DNA of 64,000 bases from Emydura subglobosa (Eukaryota; Chordata; Testudines; Chelidae): assembly GCA_007922225.1 (NCBI GenBank), contig ML679969.1, forward strand, positions 21,635,628 through 21,699,627, written 5' to 3'. A program made the position numbers and the translations under genes. How positions within the stretch are numbered: position 1 is the first letter of the stretch; the number at the start of each line of letters is the position of its first letter. This document shows positions 12,469 through 22,589 of this stretch, in pieces. Under the pieces are notes generated by a model that was not told the origin of the DNA, did not search any database, and worked only from the letters and a program-made list of their open reading frames with translations.

Positions 12469-13219
12469 TGTTGGAGGCCCAGTACAATTTGAGTTGCTTG
12501 ACCACTGTCCTACAGACCTAGCATAGCTTCAGTTGCTTGCTTGGCTACTCGGACCCCTGTAGCATGACATCTTCCAGTCGGCAGAGACTGAATAACCTTA
12601 TAGATGTCTCAGTTTCTGCACACCACGGCACATAATAAGACAAAATATAGATACTGTATGCTTGCAGCTGCACATAGATAACAGTGATGGGAACTACAAG
12701 TTATCCTTGAACATCTGGGGGTACACTGTTTTATTGCCAAGGGACATATTTTTACTCTGACCCTCCTATCACCAGATGTTTTTTTGACGACCCCAATTAT
12801 TATGGTGAGAATGGAATGTAGTTAAGGGTGGAAATCCAATGTAGGTAATTAGCATATATGATAATGAGAGAGATAATTAGGTGAAGGTTGTTTATGGAAG
12901 GGCATAAGTAGTCACCACCTAGACAAAGGGGGGGGTGCTCCATCAACACCTGACTTTGCGTGACGTGCTGCCGGTTGGATCAGTTGATCCACTGACTCTC
13001 TGGTGGGCCCCTGAAGAAAACCGTTCCTGTATACAGCCTTCTGAGTAACTGCTTAGCTCTCCAGGTTAGTGAGTATGATATATTGTAGTTAATTTTAGGC
13101 TTCGTGTCTAACTAGTATATTTATAGAAAATCTTGAACATTAAACCTTATTGATCTGCAAATCGGGCATACCGTGTCTCACAGGTATTCACGTTGATCAT
13201 AAAATGTCCAGAATCAACA
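12469..13219 (+). repeat. 5' LTR of the endogenous retrovirus
   Basis: 751 bp, beginning TGTTGGAGGCCC and ending AATCAACA. It has an ATTAAA polyadenylation signal at 13139-13144. The position equivalent to the 3' LTR's TATAAATA reads CATAAGTA here, so the TATA box is damaged. A 29-bp segment (12677-12705) is inverted relative to the 3' LTR. Confidence 0.9.
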
Positions 13220-13221
13220 AT

Positions 13222-13244
13222 TGGCGTCCCTGGGTGGGCTCGAT
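13222..13244 (+). promoter_or_regulatory. Primer binding site, tRNA-Asn type
   Basis: TGGCGTCCCTGGGTGGGCTC starts 2 bp after the LTR. It is complementary to the 3' end of vertebrate tRNA-Asn(GTT), as recalled from its acceptor stem and T-arm. This marks the start of the internal region. Confidence 0.75.
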
Positions 13245-13356
13245 CAGCTGTGAGTGAGATGATTTTTTAGGCACTCACCGCTTGTCAGCAGGATAGCAAC
13301 CTGTCTGGCACGGTTCTCCGTGAAGCTGTATTTGTATTTGGCTTCAGGAGGAGGGC

Positions 13357-13974
13357 ATGATGTCCTCTACAGGAATGTGTTGTGAGTCAGGCAGTCAAGG
13401 GGTTGCCACTCCCACTCTCCTTTCACTAGAACCAGTCTCGGATATGGAAGCTTTTGTGGATAACCTGGGTAAAAACCCATGGTCTGGAGGACCATTTAAG
13501 GGTAAAAGAGCATATGCAGACTTGATGCTCCAGTGGGAACAATTCACAGAGACAAAGCCTGATCGTAAGAAAAAATGCTTGGCTGCTTTACATGGGCTCA
13601 TTTTAGTATCTAAAACCCTTACTGAAGAGTTAGGGAAGTTAGCCAAAGAAAACAAGGAGCTGCATGAACAATTAATAGCATGCCAAGGTCAAGTACAGAC
13701 ACTGAAAATAGAGTATGAATCTTCAGTGTCCCACTGTCTTACTCAGGCTAATTTGCTCTCTAACTCTCAGCATAATGCAGCGGGGTACAAAGAGGAAGCT
13801 AGACAGTGGGAGGAAACAGCTCATATTTGGGAAGCGAAATGTAAGGACGCGCAAGCTGTCCTGGAGGAGAAAAAGAGGGAAACTGAGGGCCAGTCCCATG
13901 CAATTTGTCAGCGGCAGTTGTCTCAGTGTACAAAACAATTGGCTGCTGCCCAGGGAATTATTGCTGCCATGTAG
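13357..13974 (+). pseudogene. ERV gag-like ORF, N-terminal coiled-coil protein
   Basis: A 205-codon open frame starts 135 bp after the primer binding site. The N-terminal third is globular. From about residue 80 to the end it is heptad-rich and highly charged (KTLTEELGKLAKENKELHEQL, then ARQWEETAHIWEAK), which indicates a long coiled coil. By position it is the start of Gag. The frame is lost just after 13974, and several stops separate it from the capsid-like ORF at 14343. I cannot name a homologous gag family; the assignment is positional. Confidence 0.55.
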
Positions 13975-14342
13975 GCAGATGTAGGTTGTGACAGTGCAGA
14001 GAGTGATGGTATGCAGGACTTTTATCTGTCAGCCCTCTGTTATGCAGAGGCTGTGTGGGATAAGAACAAGTCAGATCAGAACATAGAATGTCCTTCCCCC
14101 ATGCTCCTCTAAGGTAGATAGTAAAACAGCTGGCTAAGGGTGATGTGCCGCGGGCTACTGCGCCCATGGCTCCTGTGATTGTAGAGACCAAGGAAGAGAC
14201 TATTGGAGAAGGGGAGGAGGAAACCACCACTCACACTACCACTCAAGTGAATAAGATATTGAGACCTGAGCAAGCTCAGGCACTGAAAACAACTCTCATC
14301 ACCCCTGAGAATGTAGTTGCCTGATTTGCACAGCTTACTACA

Positions 14343-14852
14343 GTGCCTCAGTTAAATTATAGTGATTATACTTTGCTCTTAAGGGGATGTCTCCCATTAG
14401 ACACCTTCTTGGGACTTCCCGTGGATATACAGAAAGGAGAAAGAGCACAGAGGGGTACCCTCATGAGGGATGTTTTTGATGTAATAGATCCTGGCAAGCA
14501 CATTGAGGAACGTTTTCATTTGGAGCGGCAAGCCCTAGGGGAATGCTCTGATGCTTACTTACAGCATAAAAAGATCCTATGGCAAGCTACGGGACATGAG
14601 GAAGAAGGTCAAGACCTTATGAACACAGACTTTCTAACTCGTTTCATAGGAGGGTTATGTCCACAAGTAAAAGTTGCTTTGGGTACTCTGAATTTAATAG
14701 TTATGACGTGGGAGGCGCTATTACAGAGAGTTCGGCAAGCTCATTTACTAGTGAGCCAAGCCTTCCCTGATAAATACAAAGTGAAAGCTGCTGCACAGAC
14801 AGGAGAAAAATTGGCTTCTCAGATCACCTTTCAGAATCAAAGGAGCAAATAA
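14343..14852 (+). pseudogene. ERV capsid-like ORF (gag, second part)
   Basis: A 169-codon open frame in the position of capsid. It is helix-rich; the central region includes RFHLERQALGECSDAYLQ and FIGGLCPQVKVAL, patterns reminiscent of a capsid C-terminal domain with a major-homology-like segment. It ends with basic residues before a Gly/Arg-rich stretch (14876-14915) that may be nucleocapsid. The solo LTR at 14962 interrupts the region downstream. The product is inferred from position and general pattern. Confidence 0.5.
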
Positions 14853-14961
14853 AGGTGATTTAGTTCCTGAGGGAGTTAACAGAGGGCGCGGCCAAGGACA
14901 AGGTCATGGGAGGATCGATCCCCTGCACTGGGTACTGCTCAATATGCTGCACAATATGCTC

Positions 14962-16071
14962 CTTGTGACCGTCTGTGTCCAGGGTAGCCACTGGAGAATG
15001 CCAAGATCAGGGCAGGATGCAAAAGGAGAGCAGATTCTTCCAGCAGTGGTGGGTGACACTGAAGCCCGGCTTCCCAACCAGCCACAAACTGCTTCTGATT
15101 TCCCCACACTGGTTATCAAGAAGCCAGTCCAATAATGCCCACAGCCCCCTTTACTGCATTCCAGTTCCTGGCTCCCAAATCAGCACTAAGTCTAGTAAAG
15201 AGGCCAGTTACTTAAAATCTATGCTCTTTACTAAAAAGGTTCCCTCTGATCCCAAGTGGTCAGTCACAGTACCAGTTCAATATAAGTTTGGATCTTACCT
15301 AAAATACCACACTCTGAGCCAATCCTTTAGTAACTAAAACTGAAGATTTATTATAAAAGGAAAGAAATAAACCATGACAGAAATGTTAAAGAGTTAAGCA
15401 AATCACATACATACAGATGATTAAAAGTCCATATACATCAGGTTTCTGGAAGAAATGTAGAGTTGCAGGCTTGTATAGTTCCCTCTGGTACACATCCAGC
15501 ACCTGGATGGGTCTAAGTCCTTCGGTTCAGCTGCAAGATGAATTGATCCAGAGGTAGGTGTGTGTCTGCAGCTGGACAGGAACATAGACAAAATGGTTCC
15601 TTTGGTTTGATCTTATATACCCTCTGTCCTGGCCATGCGGCCTTGTGGAATGTTACAAGAACTAAAATGGAGTCCAGAGTAACATGGGCAAATCCTGGTG
15701 ACTCATTAGGTGATGCTGCTTGTGGAATTTCACAGGAACCAAAATGGAGTCCAGAGTCACATGAGCAGGTTCTGGTGACTCATTGGTGATGCTGGCTTCT
15801 CCCCTTGGGCCCCTTGCACCTGGGAATGTCCTAATGGGACATTATGCAGACCATTGTTCTGCAGCCATCTTATCTGGGGTGTTGCCCAGGCAGCACAATT
15901 TGAAATACAGATATCTCAAATACATCTATAACTTCCATTTCACATATTACACATGAACATAAGTATTATCATCTTACTTAGCATATTATAACCTTTCTAA
16001 CAGTACCTGACATGGCATATCTCACATTAATTAATATGATTTTGACATATTGATGTCAAACAATATAACAA
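14962..16071 (-). repeat. Solo LTR nested in the ERV (family shared with 21418 and 22776)
   Basis: This is about 1.1 kb, closely related to the segments at 21418-22274 and 22776-23863. Shared blocks include CAGCCCCCTTTACTGCATT, the GTAAAGAG block and a final ACATGGCATAT-type segment. ATGCTC flanks it on both sides (14956-14961 and 16072-16077), a likely target duplication. The minus orientation is inferred from the other copies, which end in CATCACA on the plus strand. It landed after the provirus, between capsid and protease. Confidence 0.65.
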
Positions 16072-17230
16072 ATGCTCTCTCGCCATCTACCCAGCATGAC
16101 ACCCCTAAAGCTCTAATTGATGGCAAATCAAATAATCAGCTGGCTGAGCTGATTTGTCAGAAGGAAAAGGAGTCTTACACTCCCGAGAAATGTGTTGATA
16201 TGGGTCAATGGCCGACCCCACCTCCTGAGGGGAAGCCCTCGGAGACATAGTGGGGCTGAGTGTCCCCGAATCCCCTGATATATGTTGCACCTTTAACATC
16301 TGATAAATGGGGATGACCCACCATCTGGGTGGATTTTGAACAGGGGGCGTTTGGAAAGCATATGCTTGTACATACTGGTGCCACTATTTCATTGATGATG
16401 ACTGCTTAGTTCCTGCAACAGTCAAGTTAAAGGGAAATCACCGGCAGAGGGTTTTGAAGGTTCCAGCATAAATATGCCCCTCTATCGTCCCCTTATTTAC
16501 AGCACTGTAAGGAAAACATGGACAGGGATTTTTGGTTTGGCACATGCTGGAGAAGCAGCTATTCTGGGCATGAATTGTATGTTTAAGATGCAGGCTGTTG
16601 TTGATTTAGCTAATTGGGTGTTGTGGATTGGATTGGGAATTCCTAGAGTTGTTGCAGCTGCACACTGGGTGGCAGCTCTTAAAGTACCAGAGCCATTCTC
16701 AGTTACAGCAGAGCTGTATTCCCTGGATGTTGCTAAAATAGTACAAGCACACCCACAAGCATGGGCCAACAATAAATTGGATTGTGGCCGGGGGGATATC
16801 TGTGTTCTTATTGTAGGACCTGATCCACCACCCCAGAAGCAGTACAAATATCCAAAGGAGGCTGAGGAAGGATTGTTACCTATGATTACTGCTTTCTTGC
16901 AGCAAGGAGTGCTAGTGGAAACTAATAGCATAAAGAACTCCCCCATATGGCCAGTCGTAAAGCGGACAGGAAAACCTGGCGACTTATAGTACATTACGGG
17001 ACTTTGAATACATGTACACCCAAGACAGTCCCTATGGTGGCTAAGTTACCAGAAGTGATGGCTGCAATAGGTATGGGAGCTAAATGGTTTTCAGTATTGG
17101 ATTTATCAAATGCATTCTTTGCTCTTCCTCTGCATCCTGACTGATGGTATAAATTTGCTTTTACCTATAGGGACTGTCAACTTACTTTCATACGTGTTCC
17201 ACAAGGGCTACAATGCTGGGACAACCACCT
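16072..17230 (+). pseudogene. ERV protease and truncated reverse transcriptase
   Basis: Near 16360-16390 the frame encodes LVHTGATISL, a retropepsin active-site region in which the usual DTG is HTG. From 16474 an open stretch leads to the RT N-terminus: a PKEAEEGLLPMI segment, then GVLVETNSIKNSPIWPV, then after a frameshift LDLSNAFFALPLHPD (the first catalytic Asp region) ending at a stop at 17142. A VPQGLQ-like block follows at about 17197. The YxDD box, RNase H and integrase are absent, so a large internal deletion joins RT to env. It cannot encode an active polymerase. Confidence 0.75.
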
Positions 17231-17459
17231 ACGGATTCCAACCAGGCCCCATATGCACTGATAATTGAGGGTTCTGAGCGTAATTGCCCTTCTCTTTGAT
17301 AGAGCCAGCCCTTCCTAATGCAAGACCAATAGAGTTTACAGGCAAAGGGAATTATAGAACATCACAGTATAATTCCTCTATTATGCCATATGATTTTGCA
17401 GGCCACTGGATAATAACAGATATGGAAATTAAATATATGCTCTAAATAATTGATACTAA

Positions 17460-19290
17460 TTGGGGTCTATAGATCCTATTTTGTTTTGTCTTTTGTTTGT
17501 AGATAGTTATTACACAGATCCAAGCTGGTACACAGAAATACAAGATCAAGACATGCAATATGAAGAAGAGTTGTATGGTATTCTTGTTATTGTTTTGCTG
17601 TGTTTGTTTGCTGTGCTATGTTGGTGTGAACGGGAAAGATGGTGCAATCTCAGACAGATGTCGTGGGATGGTACCCCTGCCCACTACCGTGGGGGGGAAG
17701 ATGCTTTGGAGTTTACGATAATGACTTTTTGTAATTTTGAGGGGCAACTCACAATTAATGTCACCAAAATGAGAACCCCCCAAGAAGAAGATGGCCCAGA
17801 TTATTTGGTTTATTTACACAGAGTGAACTGGACCAGAGAGGAACAGAGCAACACACTGTTATGGTGTCAAAATCGATCTGAAGTAATTTACAACAAAGCC
17901 GATTTTAGCTATTACTACATGGGGATATTCCACCTAATAAAGGGAAAGACACCTGTTACTGAACTGAAGGTATACTATCCACAATGCATTTTAGTGAATC
18001 CCTCTGCAAGTGTAGTGATGTACATAAACACCTATCTGAGTGTAGTTGTACATTGTGCTCCCAAGCCCAGAGAATACAATGTTGGGGACTTGGTGTTAAA
18101 AGAAAATTATAAGAGCCAAGTACTTGGAGACCCCAAAGGTACACCTTGTGAAAATACATGTAGGCATACAAAATATTAACATATCCCACCTACATCCCCA
18201 TTGCGCACCATTTGTAACACCCTTAGTACAAGAATGGCTGCACTGGATGGACACCTGGGTAACATACAATGCTAACACACATACAAGTTCTAAGCGAGAC
18301 ATTGGAAGAGATATTTTGGGAGGTATAGAAGCATCAGCAGGAGTGCTGAATGCAATTAATGAAGAAGTTTTGACACACAAGTTAAGCATCCTAGCATGTT
18401 AGGCCTTGGAGCCCTATCAGATCCCATAGTACGCACACATTCAGCTTTGGGATATGGAGGAAAGTCACTTGGAGATATAGTAGTACCCTGGGAAATGAAC
18501 AATGAAAAAGCATGCCTGAGCCTATTAAACCTAACAAAAATTATGATAAATGCTACCTCAAAAATTTAGGTTGCATACAAGCACAGCTTTGGGCTCAAGG
18601 AATAGGCCAAGGTCTCATCTGACAAGGACTTAGTGGAGTCCTGCCTGATGAAATAAAGAAATTGATTTGTGGAGAATCACTGATACAGGGGTATGTAAAT
18701 TGTAAGAAAGATGAATTGGATGTATTGAATTGTCAATATGCTTTGTTACCCAATAATAGCATTAATTCTACCATTGTGTACATTGGACAAGATTGTGTTT
18801 GTGTACGCATGCAATGTACCCAAGTTGTAATTAATGGAATTTATAAAAAAAGATGTTAATCCTGCCCAAAACAAATGTTATTGCAATGTTGTTGTATTGA
18901 AATTGTGTGATGTAGTTTATGAAGTATCAAATAATATATTTCAGTTATTAATAGTAGATATTAATGTTGTAGAATATGTTCAACCTGTGATATTGGGAGT
19001 CAATACTGATTTGGTACAACGCATGCTAACACTTTCAAACATGATAACCCTGCTTACACACATTGAGGAACAATTAAAGACTGAAATTTGATAGTCAAAT
19101 ATGATGGGACTAAAGTAATCGAAGTCCTAGATGCTGCAAAACCTGCCACAAAGAACAGTTGATGGGAAACCCTATTGGGATGGTCCCCCACTGCCACTGG
19201 GATTTTAAATCTAGCACTGCATCCCATTGTGCTCGTGTGTCTATTGCAGATAGTTTCTCTGATGGCTGCAGTGGAACTCTTTTTTGTGGA
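17460..19290 (+). pseudogene. ERV envelope-like region, broken
   Basis: A 239-codon frame (17460-18179) opens with a hydrophobic segment near residues 41-57 (LVIVLLCLFAVLCW), which could be a signal/leader anchor. Several N-glycosylation sequons (NVT, NWT, NRS) and many cysteines follow. After frame changes, a basic SKR followed by a Gly/Ala-rich segment lies near 18289-18350, reminiscent of a surface/transmembrane cleavage and fusion region. A final hydrophobic stretch near 19200-19290 would be the membrane anchor. Multiple stops and frameshifts separate these parts. It is an env by position and composition; the family is unresolved. Confidence 0.6.
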
Positions 19291-19477
19291 GCAGAAGATC
19301 TCTAAAGCGACTCCATGGCCTAAAAGACTCCCGCATACGAGTGAGGCAGCACGCTGCGATATACCCTGCTGACAAGAAGACACTAATCATTCGGATCCCA
19401 GCTGGGGTGCCTTGAACCATACTCGGAGGTGCGTATCAAGGAGTCATTGTGGTGGCCTATTAAGTTATGATAGCTAC

Positions 19478-19489
19478 CAAGGAGGGGAA
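19478..19489 (+). promoter_or_regulatory. Polypurine tract of the ERV
   Basis: AAGGAGGGGAA lies directly before the TG of the 3' LTR, the expected place for plus-strand DNA priming. Confidence 0.75.
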
Positions 19490-20235
19490 TGCGGGAGGCC
19501 CAGTACAATTTGAGTTGCTTGAGCACTGTCCTACAAACCTAGCATAGCTTCAGTTGCTTGCTTGGCTATTCTGACCCCTGTAGCATGACATCTTCCAGTT
19601 TGCAGAGACTGAATAACTTTATAGATGTCTCAGTTTCTGCACACCACAGCACATAATAAGACAAAATACAGATACTGTATACTTGCAGCTACACATAGAT
19701 GACTTGTTCCCATCACTGTTATCCTTGAATGTCCGGGGGTACACTGTTTTATTGCCAAGGGACATATTTTTACTCCGCCCCTCCTATCACCAGATGTTGT
19801 TTTGATGACCCCAATTATTATGGTGAGAATGGAATGTAGTTATGGGTGGAAACCCAATGTAGGTAATTAGCATCTATGATAATGAGAGAGATAATTAGGT
19901 GAAGGTTGTTTATGGAAGGGTATAAATAGTCACCACCTAGACAAAGGGGGGTGCTCCATCAACACCTGACTTCGTGGGAGGTGCTGCTGGTTGGACCAGG
20001 GGATCCACTGACTCCCTGGCAGGCCCATGAAGAAAGTTGTTCCTGTATACAACCTTCTGAGTAACTGCTTAACTCTCCAGGTTAGTGAGTATGATATATT
20101 GTAGTTAATTTTAGGCTTTGTATATAACTAGTATATTTATAGAAAACCTTGCACATTAAACCTCATTGATCTGCAAATCGGGCATACCATGTCTCACTGG
20201 TATTCACACTGATCATAAAGTGTCCAGAATCAACA
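19490..20235 (+). repeat. 3' LTR of the endogenous retrovirus
   Basis: 746 bp, beginning TGCGGGAGGCCC and ending AATCAACA. It keeps a TATAAATA box at 19921-19928 and ATTAAA at 20155-20160. It aligns to the 5' LTR along its full length with scattered substitutions, and with one short segment (19698-19723) in the opposite orientation. Confidence 0.9.
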
Positions 20236-20805
20236 ATGAATACCACCAGACCCCCTGACAGCAATTCCGGGCTCCAGGGCAGAACACTAGTCAACCCTTC
20301 TGCCCCTCAAAACAGGATAGCTGAGGTTTATGACCATGTGCAGCAGGTAAAGCTTCCCCTCAGGGAGGCTAGCTCCCCATCCTTCCTCTTCAACCCGAGG
20401 TTCCACCCACACTCCACCTCCTCCCCTGGTCATCCCACTCTCTTCCACACACACCCTCTTCCCCCAGGTGGCAAGCAACGGAGGAGAGGCTGAGCAGGGA
20501 GGGGGGAGGAGGCAAGCAGCGGCAGTGGAGTTAGTGGGGGAGGAGAGGAGGGTTGCATGTCACCAGAGACAGTGGGGAGGCCAGACGGGGAGGCCAAGTA
20601 GGAACTGGGAGAAGGAGGGACATGACAAGCAGCAAGTGGCAGGACTTAGGGCAGAGTGTGGTAGGGCTATGGTTTGAAGAGGCAGGATGGGAGCTAGCTT
20701 CCGAGGGGACGCTTCACCAGACACCATGGACCAGGCCCTTTTAAGTCCCCAGGTCCCTGGGCAATTGTCCCTTTTGCCCTCCCCCCCTCTGTCAGGCAGC
20801 CCTGA
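20236..20805. repeat. GC-rich insert of unknown family in the Gmr1-like gag
   Basis: GC- and purine-rich sequence (GGGAGGGGGGAGGAGG-type text near 20497) separates two parts of the minus-strand gag. It ends with a GGCAATTGTCCCTTTTGCCC block at about 20759-20780. I read it as an older insertion within the capsid region. No coding function is seen. Confidence 0.4.
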
Positions 20806-21417
20806 ATATCAGAATCTTTCAAATGTAGAGGGAAATTCCCAACATCTTCATCATCTTTGTAAATGGGATAAATCCTTTCCCAGTTTCTGCTGTCATGGAG
20901 GGGAGACAGAGTTTCAGGCTATGGCAGATTCTTTTCCTCTTCCAAGAATAGGAGCTGAATTCCAGCAGCTTCCTGTCCAGCTTTCAACTGCAGCATCCTT
21001 CTTTGGTGAGCTTTGTCTCCCATATCAGCTATCTTTTGTTTTTCTTGCAATCAAAGATCTGCCAATTTTTGTTCATGTTCAAACTCTTGCCGGCTTTTTA
21101 CTGGTGGCATTCTAACTGCTTCTGCTTCAGCAGCTGCATCTGGGGCAGGTGATGGTGGAGCCCTGCTTTCTGATCACTGGCCATGAGCAAATCTCTCATT
21201 CTCTGAACTGAGGTGTCCCCTTTAAGGGTTATTTTTCTATCTTTGCATAGTTGTTTAAGCTCTTTTACGTTCAGAGTCCCATATGAACGTGGATTACTCA
21301 TTGTGACTAACTAACTTTTAACACTCTCAGTATCAAATTTTAAATTTGGAATAGGGTGGGGTTCTGATCCACAATCCAAATAATCTGGTTCTGTGGATCA
21401 TGATATGACTATGACAG
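20806..21417 (-). pseudogene. Gmr1-like gag N-terminus (SAP-like and coiled-coil part) and leader
   Basis: From the ATG at 21301 the minus strand encodes a 67-codon frame beginning MSNPRSYGTLNVKELKQLCK. It has the helix-turn-helix spacing of a SAP-like module (LKQLCKDRKITLKG, then RMRDLLM). After a stop, coiled-coil fragments continue (KLADLRLQ-like and FERFCCDIQ-like segments) down to about 20806. The leader between 21301 and 21417 lies next to the LTR at 21418. With the fragment at 9950-12468 it forms one old element split by the ERV. Confidence 0.55.
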
Positions 21418-22274
21418 TGTGACCCATCCAGTAAAGTGAGTAGTTATTTAGAAAACACTGCTCACTGTACAAAATGCTCTCCTGATCCCCAAAGGGACAG
21501 CCGCATTACCAGATTAATACTAGTTTGGATCTCACCGAAAATATCACAGCTTCCATCCAATCCTTTAGTATCTAAAACTAACAGTTTTTTTTATAAAAGA
21601 AAAAAAACCAGAAGAGGGATGTTAAATGATCAAAGCAATCAGATACATATATATGACTTCACAGTCCATATATAGCTGATTCTGAGCAGTATTGGTGAGT
21701 TTGCTGACTTGTAAAGTTTTTCTGGAGCACATCCAGTACCTGGATTGGTCTGTCGTCCTTTATTAAAAGTTTCTGTTGTAGAGAAGTTAATCCAAAGATA
21801 AGAATCAGGACTGAAGACAAGATGGAGATGTTGCAGCTGCCTTTTATATTCTTTGCAATGTGGCTTGTCCCAAACACAAACTCACAGCACATGGGCATGG
21901 AAAGCTCTTGCAGTCCCCTGTTCACAGGCATATCCACATGTCCTGATGACTCATAGGCATAGCCCCTGGCTTTTCTCCCTGGGTGCATTATTTAGCTGAT
22001 TGCCCTTGACTGGCCATCAAGCAGGCTGGATATTGCTGATGCTAATCTGTCTGGGTGCATCACCCAGTAACAGAGCATAAGTTGGAGATATAGATATATC
22101 ACATATATTCATCACTTACAATACAAAGATGATACATACATATAGATAAGCTTATCATATTTAGCAAATCATAACTTTTCCATTGATACCTACATGGCAT
22201 ATATTGTAAGATTCAGTGCAATTTTGTCATATTGGTATTAATAATATTATAAATGGTCACTCATATTTCATACA
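21418..22274 (-). repeat. LTR copy, possibly the 5' LTR of the Gmr1-like element
   Basis: This belongs to the same family as the copies at 14962 and 22776, but lacks roughly 150 bp at its left side. It ends on the plus strand in CAGCATCACA (minus TGTGATG start). The gag ATG on the same strand is only 117 bp away, so it may be that element's own 5' LTR rather than a solo copy. Confidence 0.55.
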
Positions 22275-22589
22275 GCATCACAACTTCAGCAGGCACCATG
22301 GCAGTACACATGCTAGCAGCATATAGGTCTGGGTGACAACAGGACACCAGCAGCAGCTTGGCTCTCTCTGCCTCTCCTACCCTTAGGAGTGAGAGATCAG
22401 CTAAGATCACCACCACCTGTGGCAAATGGTGTCAGTATTCAGTTCTATTGCCCTACACACATATACTTATGCCTGTAAAATATTCCCCCCTCATTTCCAC
22501 CTCCTCCCCCCACCCCTGAAGTCCATACTCCCTTGGCTGGTGCTATGACTGGCACCCAAGGGGAGAAGAGAATTTAGTGCTTACAACTT

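Larger units (their letters stand above)
12469..20235 (+). mobile_element. Complete but decayed endogenous retrovirus (provirus)
   Basis: This is a 7767-bp provirus with two LTRs (12469-13219 and 19490-20235), both of TG...CA form, flanked by the perfect 5-bp target duplication ATGAA (12464-12468 and 20236-20240). Between them lie a tRNA-Asn-type primer binding site, gag-like, protease/RT-like and env-like segments, and a purine tract before the 3' LTR. It sits inside the minus-strand Gmr1-like gag. All coding regions carry stops or deletions: reverse transcriptase stops before its catalytic box, and RNase H and integrase were not found. A solo LTR of another family lies inside it (14962-16071). 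Retroviral genus not determined. Confidence 0.88.

Noticed and set aside
12470..12505. Start codon at 12505 for the minus-strand gag fragment
   Set aside because: That codon lies in the ERV 5' LTR; authentic gag sequence begins only at 12468.
14940..15015. A possible retroviral zinc knuckle (Cys/His spacing)
   Set aside because: The same DNA occurs in the LTR at 22780-22860, so it belongs to the nested LTR, not to the ERV nucleocapsid.
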